NCBI GenBank assembly: GCA_018665625.1 | Contig: JABJCF010000226.1 | Coordinates: forward strand, 1 to 5,559 | DNA: 5,559 nt | DNA from: Nitrospina sp. | GTDB taxonomy: Bacteria > Nitrospinota > Nitrospinia > Nitrospinales > VA-1 | Direction: 5' to 3' | Shown here: positions 5,510 through 5,559 of the stretch, one piece after another | Layout: each line of letters starts with the position of its first letter | Position numbering within the stretch: position 1 is the stretch's first letter | Translations under genes and position numbers: made by a program | Notes under the pieces: model-generated | Told to the model about the DNA's origin: nothing | The model's database searches: none | The model's input: the letters and a program-made list of their open reading frames with translations, nothing else

Positions 5510-5559
5510 ATGGCAAGAAACTCTATCTTTCGGGATGAACTTCCGGGTGAGAAGAAAAG
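5510..5559 (+). CDS. Start of an unidentified gene, cut by the window end
   Basis: An ATG at 5510 follows the protease stop by 7 bases and opens a frame that continues to the window end (MARNSIFRDELPGEKK). AAAAGG at 5494-5499 lies 10 bases upstream as a plausible ribosome site. Sixteen residues are too few to identify the product. The N-terminus is charged with no signal peptide, so a cytoplasmic protein is likely. The close spacing suggests membership of the same operon. Confidence 0.6.
   Translation, partial: MARNSIFRDELPGEKK

Noticed and set aside
1..5559. CRISPR arrays, toxin-antitoxin pairs, phage or insertion-sequence remnants, tRNA genes
   Set aside because: No spaced repeats, transposase or integrase motifs, terminal inverted repeats or cloverleaf-like sequences were seen; the genes look like a normal chromosomal run.

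Overview
The window reads as ordinary chromosome from a Gram-negative-type bacterium of moderate, AT-leaning base composition. It has a Tat translocase subunit and two exported proteins, one an M48 zinc protease of the envelope quality-control kind. The gene combination (TatA, ECF sigma with a small zinc-binding anti-sigma, BFN/DUF151 nuclease, NAD kinase, SH3 protein plus M48 protease) and the style of the proteins suggest Nitrospinota or a former deltaproteobacterial lineage. That placement is inference from resemblance, not a demonstrated assignment. All genes lie on the + strand and are tightly packed. No tRNA, rRNA, CRISPR array, insertion sequence or attachment site was seen, and no gene-free stretch exceeds about 185 bases.

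Layout. (1) 1-264: the 3' part of a tatA-type gene, with a tail built from a 15-bp in-frame tandem repeat, followed by a hairpin at 289-314. (2) 449-1314: an ECF sigma factor and a 79-residue soluble zinc-finger anti-sigma, overlapping by ATGA and preceded by a perfect TATAAT box. (3) 1315-1489: an intergenic region with two well-spaced sigma-70-type promoter candidates. They lead into a bifunctional nuclease family gene (1490-1978), then NAD kinase (GTG start, 2096-2971) and a cytoplasmic-looking AmpD/PGRP-like amidase (2995-3894). (4) 4001-5502: a two-gene envelope unit, a secreted SH3-domain protein followed 2 bases later by a secreted M48 metalloprotease. A further gene starts at 5510 and runs off the window.

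How they work together. The sigma/anti-sigma pair is a self-contained regulatory module; the lack of a membrane segment in the anti-sigma suggests a cytoplasmic (for example redox or metal) signal. The SH3/M48 pair should act together in the periplasm. The amidase carries the AmpD-type zinc-site pattern and lacks a signal peptide, so it may act on recycled muropeptides in the cytosol, but its extra segments are unusual. I see no convincing evidence for a wholly new system. The points most worth a second look are the divergent amidase, the uncharacterised C-terminal domain of the SH3 protein beside the protease, and the cysteine-rich soluble anti-sigma.
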